Shown here: positions 60,861 to 64,000 of the stretch, piece after piece
Layout of the letters: every line of letters begins with the position of its first letter
Numbering within the stretch: position 1 is the first letter of the stretch
NCBI GenBank assembly: GCA_030704615.1
Contig: CM060733.1
Location: 70,000,001-70,064,000 of the forward strand
Source of the DNA: Takakia lepidozioides
Taxonomy: Eukaryota; Streptophyta; Takakiopsida; Takakiales; Takakiaceae
Length of the DNA stretch: 64,000 nucleotides
Direction: 5' to 3'
Notes under the pieces: generated by a model
What the model saw: the letters and a program-made list of their open reading frames with translations, nothing else
Databases searched by the model: none
Told to the model about the DNA's origin: nothing
Position numbers and translations under genes: made by a program

Positions 60861-62340
60861 GGATGACACTGGAGCTCGGTGGCATGGTGAGACGGACGAG
60901 GAGATGGTGCCGGGATGGCACGCATCTGCATTTTTGTGTATCTTGGCATCGGGAGGTCAGGTTGGACCTACAACAGGGATGACTGTAGACGGAGTGTCTG
61001 AGGACCCTGAGGCTAGTGATGAGCCAGGTGGTGCCAGAGATATACATGAGGATTCGGCTGTGTTGGACTACCTCCGCACTGGAGACACGGCAGCCACTGT
61101 GACTGCCAGGGAGAGGGATCGGATCCTGCAACGAGCCAAGAGGTTCAAGTGGGAGGGGATACACCTACTTCAAGTGTGGGAGGATGGTCGGGTGAGGATT
61201 GTGCCTCACCCCACAGAGCGTGCACGGTTGGTGCGGCATGCCCATGAGGAGTTGGGGCATTTTGGAGTGCGACGCACTCACAGTTTACTGCAAGGGCAAT
61301 ATTGGTGGCGTGGTATGCATACAGAGGTACAACAGTTCGTGGCTAGGTGCATGGTGTGTGACAGGGTGCATGCTTCATTCAACACCCCTACACCACAATT
61401 GCATCATTTACCAATCATGGGATTGGGCTACAGGTGGAGTCTTGACTTCGCAGGACCGTTGCCACTGACTATGCGCCACCACAGATATGTGTTGGTGATG
61501 GTAGAGCACTTCTCCAAGTGGATTGAGTTGGTTCCATTGCCTGACAAGGCTAGTGAGGGGGCTGCGTATGCATTCTTGGATCGTGTGCTTAGCCGATTTG
61601 ATGCTCCAGCTGAGGTACTCACGGACCAAGGGAGAGAGTTCTTGGGGGAGTTTCAGGCTTTGTGTGATAAAGCCTTGATAGACCACCACACCACTTCTCG
61701 GGATCATCCTGAGGCCGATGGCTTAGCAGAGAGAGTTGTTCAGACGGTGAAGAGGGGTTTGCGCAAGTATGGCTTGCATAAGGGACACCTAGGAGATTGG
61801 GATCTTCAGGTTCCTTGGTTAGCCATGGGCTACAGGTTCAGCAAACAAGCATCACTTGCCTCCTTCTCACCATATTTCCTTCTCTTTGGCCGAGAGCCGG
61901 ATTTGCCTGCAGCCATTCGTAGGGACATTGCTCAAGTCCTTAACCTTGACGATCCGGATGTGGGGGTACGTGCATGTGATCAGCGTGCAAAGTTGTTCAA
62001 GAAAGTCATGCCCATGGCTTTTGAGAACCTTGCCATTGCACAGCACCGTGATACGTTGAGGTATGCCACTATACGTGGTGGAGGATATCGTCCTAGGGTT
62101 CGGAGGTTTAGCCCTGGTGACTATGTTTATTTGCAGCAAACTGCTCCTACAACTCTAGATGTTACTGCAGGGCGTGTTATTCTGAGGGTTCGAGAGGTGT
62201 TGCCTTCAGGGGTCCTGATCTTGGAGGGTCGGGATGGCATGACTTGGAAGGACCATGTGCGTAATTGTGTGCCATGTCACCTTCCCAATGTCGATGGCAG
62301 AGTTGACCCAAACTTGGCAGTGGTACCTGCAGGTTTGAGG
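60861..62340 (+). CDS. Integrase of the DNMT retroelement
   Basis: This is an uninterrupted frame. The H2C2 zinc-binding domain is HAHEELGHFGVRRTHSLL...CMVCDR (61238-61362). The DDE core has Asp in WSLDFAGPL (61444), Asp in LTDQGREFLGEF (61624) and Glu in GLAERVVQTVKRG (61729). I count 34 rather than the usual 35 residues between the last two. The C-terminal domain has PRVRRFSPGDYVYLQQ and LILEGRDGMTWKDHVRNC, resembling the SH3-like end of gypsy integrases. No chromodomain follows; a PHD finger takes that place. The protein would insert element cDNA into nuclear DNA. Confidence 0.9.
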
Positions 62341-62484
62341 TGCATGCTCTGTGGGTCTGCCAAAGGGGCAGCCACCATGCTGGTGTATGATCGATGCTCA
62401 AGGGGTTGGCATATGGGATGCTTGACACCACCTCTTGAGAAGGTTCCTGACGGAGATTGGTTGTGTCCACACTGCTTGGGATAG
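62341..62484 (+). CDS. C-terminal PHD finger fused to integrase, one zinc ligand altered
   Basis: The last 47 codons encode CMLC ... YDRCSRGWHMGC ... PDGDWLCPHC before the TAG at 62482-62484. This is the Cys4-His-Cys3 layout of a PHD finger, including the WxCPxC end. The third ligand (normally Cys in CDxC) is Tyr (TAT, 62386-62388), one base from TGT. PHD fingers usually bind histone H3 tails, so in this position it could steer integration to particular chromatin, as chromodomains do in chromoviruses. With the Tyr this copy may fold poorly. Confidence 0.85.
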   Translation, partial: CMLCGSAKGAATMLVYDRCSRGWHMGCLTPPLEKVPDGDWLCPHCLG

Positions 62485-62743
62485 TGGCAATGGACATGAC
62501 TGGAGGCAGCTAACAAGACATGGGAGGCCAAGCTCATAGGAGTCAATACATGAGATCCCAAGCTCAAGTTCACAGGTTGCAAGACGGCGACTAATGATGG
62601 GGCAACTCTTGCACCCGGCCTCTTGATCTATCGAGTTTGAGTGTAGTAGGGATAGTGGTGGAGGACTTAGTGAGGCTATGGTCACTATCACATCTTGTGG
62701 CTACCTGGACTTAGAGGGACCTAAGCACCAGCTAGGGGGCGAT
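62485..62743 (+). other. 3' untranslated part of the DNMT retroelement with polypurine tract
   Basis: A non-coding stretch ends in GCTAGGGGGCGAT (62731-62743) directly before TGTGTGGACTAG. The AGGGGGCGAT string is close to the AGGGGGAGAT-like polypurine tracts of plant gypsy elements. Confidence 0.6.
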
Positions 62744-62930
62744 TGTGTGGACTAGTGACTGCCATAGTGGGCAGCATAGTGGCAACCTAGTGACTGACTA
62801 GCTGTAGCCTAGTGGTTGGACTAGTGGTTGGACTAGTGGTATACTAGTGTGTGGTGTGCACATGTGTTGTGTGGTTTTGGACAGCGATGTAGTTGTGTAG
62901 CGATATGTATGCGCACGACATGTATTTTGC
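62744..62930 (+). repeat. Start of the 3' LTR of the DNMT retroelement
   Basis: It begins TGTGTGGACTAGTGACTG after the polypurine tract and contains small internal repeats (TTGGACTAGTGG twice, CCTAGTG several times). The right end is uncertain. After about 62930 the sequence changes character and palindromes of another family appear, so the LTR is probably truncated or interrupted. Confidence 0.45.
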
Positions 62931-62934
62931 GGTA

Positions 62935-63447
62935 ATAGGTGCCTCCGGCAAAAAATGGTGCCGAATTTTGCAGCTATAGGTCCCTCCATGTGAAGTGTGT
63001 TGGCCCAAAAATTGGAAATGTGGCGCCGAATTTCGGGAGATGGTGCTCAGGACTGCATAAATGTTGGGCAGTTTTGGGCCACATAACTGGAAATTCGGCG
63101 CCATATTTCCAGACATCGTTCCCGGACATGTTGGGACTTAGTCAGTTTTTGGCCCAAAATAGGGAAATTCGGCGTCATATTTCCAAAAATGGCTTCGATT
63201 GGAACTCAGTTTTTTGGAAGATCTGCAAATTTCCTGCCGCCATCTTATTATGGATTCTATTTCGACATTGAACTGCCACTGGACGTCAACGGATATCCAG
63301 AAGTCCATAATGTGTTTGAAAGAGATTACTTTAATATTGCAGGTCTCATTCCTGGAGTTTTGGGGTGGATTCAGTACACTGCAAAACATAGTCTAATGCA
63401 TAAAAATGCAATTGAAAATATCAATATGGTAGATTCCCTTTGCCCCA
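62935..63447. other. Palindrome-bearing stretch, no supported gene
   Basis: Four degenerate GGAAAT..CGGCGCC..ATTTCC inverted repeats lie near 62955, 63014, 63090 and 63160, about 60-75 bases apart; they are variants of the 42.8-kb palindrome. A plus-strand frame from 63189 (FYFDIELPLDVNGYPEVHN) looks mildly protein-like but runs antisense into the transposase relic, and I could not assign it. Confidence 0.5.
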
Positions 63448-64000
63448 TCAATGATTTCTGGAATCCCTGCCGAGGAGTTTGTGCAGCTCGTTTACGCTCA
63501 ACGCTGGTGCATGAACAAAGTCATCAATACTCAAGTTCATCCTCAGCCTCTTCAGGTAAATGTAATACAGATGCTTGCACTGATAATACTTTGTCCCCTT
63601 CTTTGCTTCCATCAACGAAAAGTCCGTACAATTGCAGGTCGGCTCCACTCCGATTGTAATTGTGTATACGTCGTCGCGTACAGCTGAACCGGCCGTTGCC
63701 ATCCGATAAACACGCCCAAGGCCGGGTGCAGGTACGTCCCGGGAGCTCTGAAAAATGCAAGCCATCCCAAGAGCATTGGCAATCCGAGTCTCATTCAATT
63801 TGTTGGGAGGGTGTCATCTCGTTACTCTTCCGAATCGTATTGTGGGATGTGCAGAATTGTACAATCCGTCTCTACTGGACCTCGCAGTCTGCAATGGTTG
63901 GGACTGAGGAACTAGAAATGGGTGGGCCGGGACGTCTGTGCGTTGCACCATTCAAAATCCTGCTGCAGAAAGAGCATCCGCCTCATTCTGAGAGAGGTTG
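63448..64000 (-). pseudogene. C-terminal end of a second MULE-like transposase gene (SWIM finger), runs off the window
   Basis: The minus strand reads NEADALSAAGF, stop, MVQRTDVPAHPF, then NETRIANALGMACIFQSS, GRVYRMATAGSAVRDDVYTI and the SWIM finger CNCTDF ... YYQCKHLYYIYLKRL, ending HKLLGRDSRNH at 63448. It is collinear with 39390-38832 of the first transposase gene at moderate identity. The Trp in GFWMVQRTD is a TGA here, and another TGA or stop lies near 63815, so this copy is dead in the visible part. Confidence 0.75.

Larger units (their letters stand above)
55306..62930 (+). mobile_element. Ty3/gypsy retrotransposon carrying a cytosine methyltransferase and a PHD finger
   Basis: The order is gag, protease, DNMT, reverse transcriptase, RNase H, integrase, PHD finger, then a polypurine tract and the start of a 3' LTR. 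Gag and the protease-DNMT part share one frame, interrupted only by TAG codons (56388, 56856, 58896). Frame changes occur near 56028, 59225, 60005 and 60640, with more TAGs at 59350 and 60501. The protease-before-RT, integrase-last order and the RT motifs place it in Ty3/gypsy. No 5' LTR copy of the TGTGTGGACTAGTGACTG start (62744) was found upstream, so the 5' end is lost or highly diverged. The element is otherwise far better preserved than gypsy A. Confidence 0.85.

Noticed and set aside
56388-62484. Reassignment of TAG as a sense codon
   Set aside because: The host gene SUFB ends in TAG at the expected place and so does the element itself, so mutation or local readthrough is the simpler reading.

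Overview
The window looks like nuclear DNA of a green plant lineage with a large, repeat-filled genome, most likely a charophyte (streptophyte alga, for example a Chara-like species). Basis: an intron-containing plastid-targeted SUFB gene, a GONST3-type nucleotide-sugar transporter copy that matches land-plant proteins closely, GT-AG introns, Ty3/gypsy and LINE relics, and a Ty3/gypsy element carrying a C5 cytosine methyltransferase, a combination reported from charophytes. The species call is inference. No prokaryotic operon, rRNA or tRNA gene was seen.

Layout. 0-9.7 kb is the most host-like part: a partial two-exon gene (3-610), a decayed LINE on the minus strand (about 573-2452), the complete three-exon SUFB gene (6095-3477, minus) and a damaged GONST3-like copy (7741-8547). 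A possible solo LTR (9.8-10.3 kb) and an array of about 28 palindromes (10.4-11.9 kb) follow.

12.1-36.3 kb is nested LTR retrotransposons. Gypsy A (12077-27106) has unusually long LTRs (the right one 5.8 kb), a PBS, an inverted gag piece and a stop-ridden pol. Its right LTR carries a copied piece of a MULE-like transposase gene with its intron. Its right end cuts into the gag of a minus-strand element B with a tRNA-Asp-type PBS. A 5'-truncated third copy of gypsy A (31288-36290) follows.

36.3-44.3 kb holds a 96-bp tandem repeat, a pseudogene piece, a MULE-like transposase gene with a C-terminal SWIM zinc finger (42361-38832, minus) and a second palindrome array with a different core but the same pitch of about 53 bp (42.8-44.3 kb). 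44.7-49.4 kb is a multi-exon, frameshifted gene that seems to join a ParB-like domain to a methyltransferase-like domain. 50-54.7 kb has scattered palindromes, unrecognised coding pieces, a 100-bp repeat and a 1-kb G-rich minisatellite.

55.3-62.9 kb is the highlight: a fairly intact Ty3/gypsy element with the order gag (two zinc knuckles) - protease - DNMT3-like cytosine methyltransferase - reverse transcriptase - RNase H - integrase - PHD finger. It encodes both a DNA-methylation writer and a chromatin-reader type domain. A second MULE-like copy runs off the right edge. Nearly all mobile genes here carry stops or frameshifts; I could not tell real decay from assembly error in every case.
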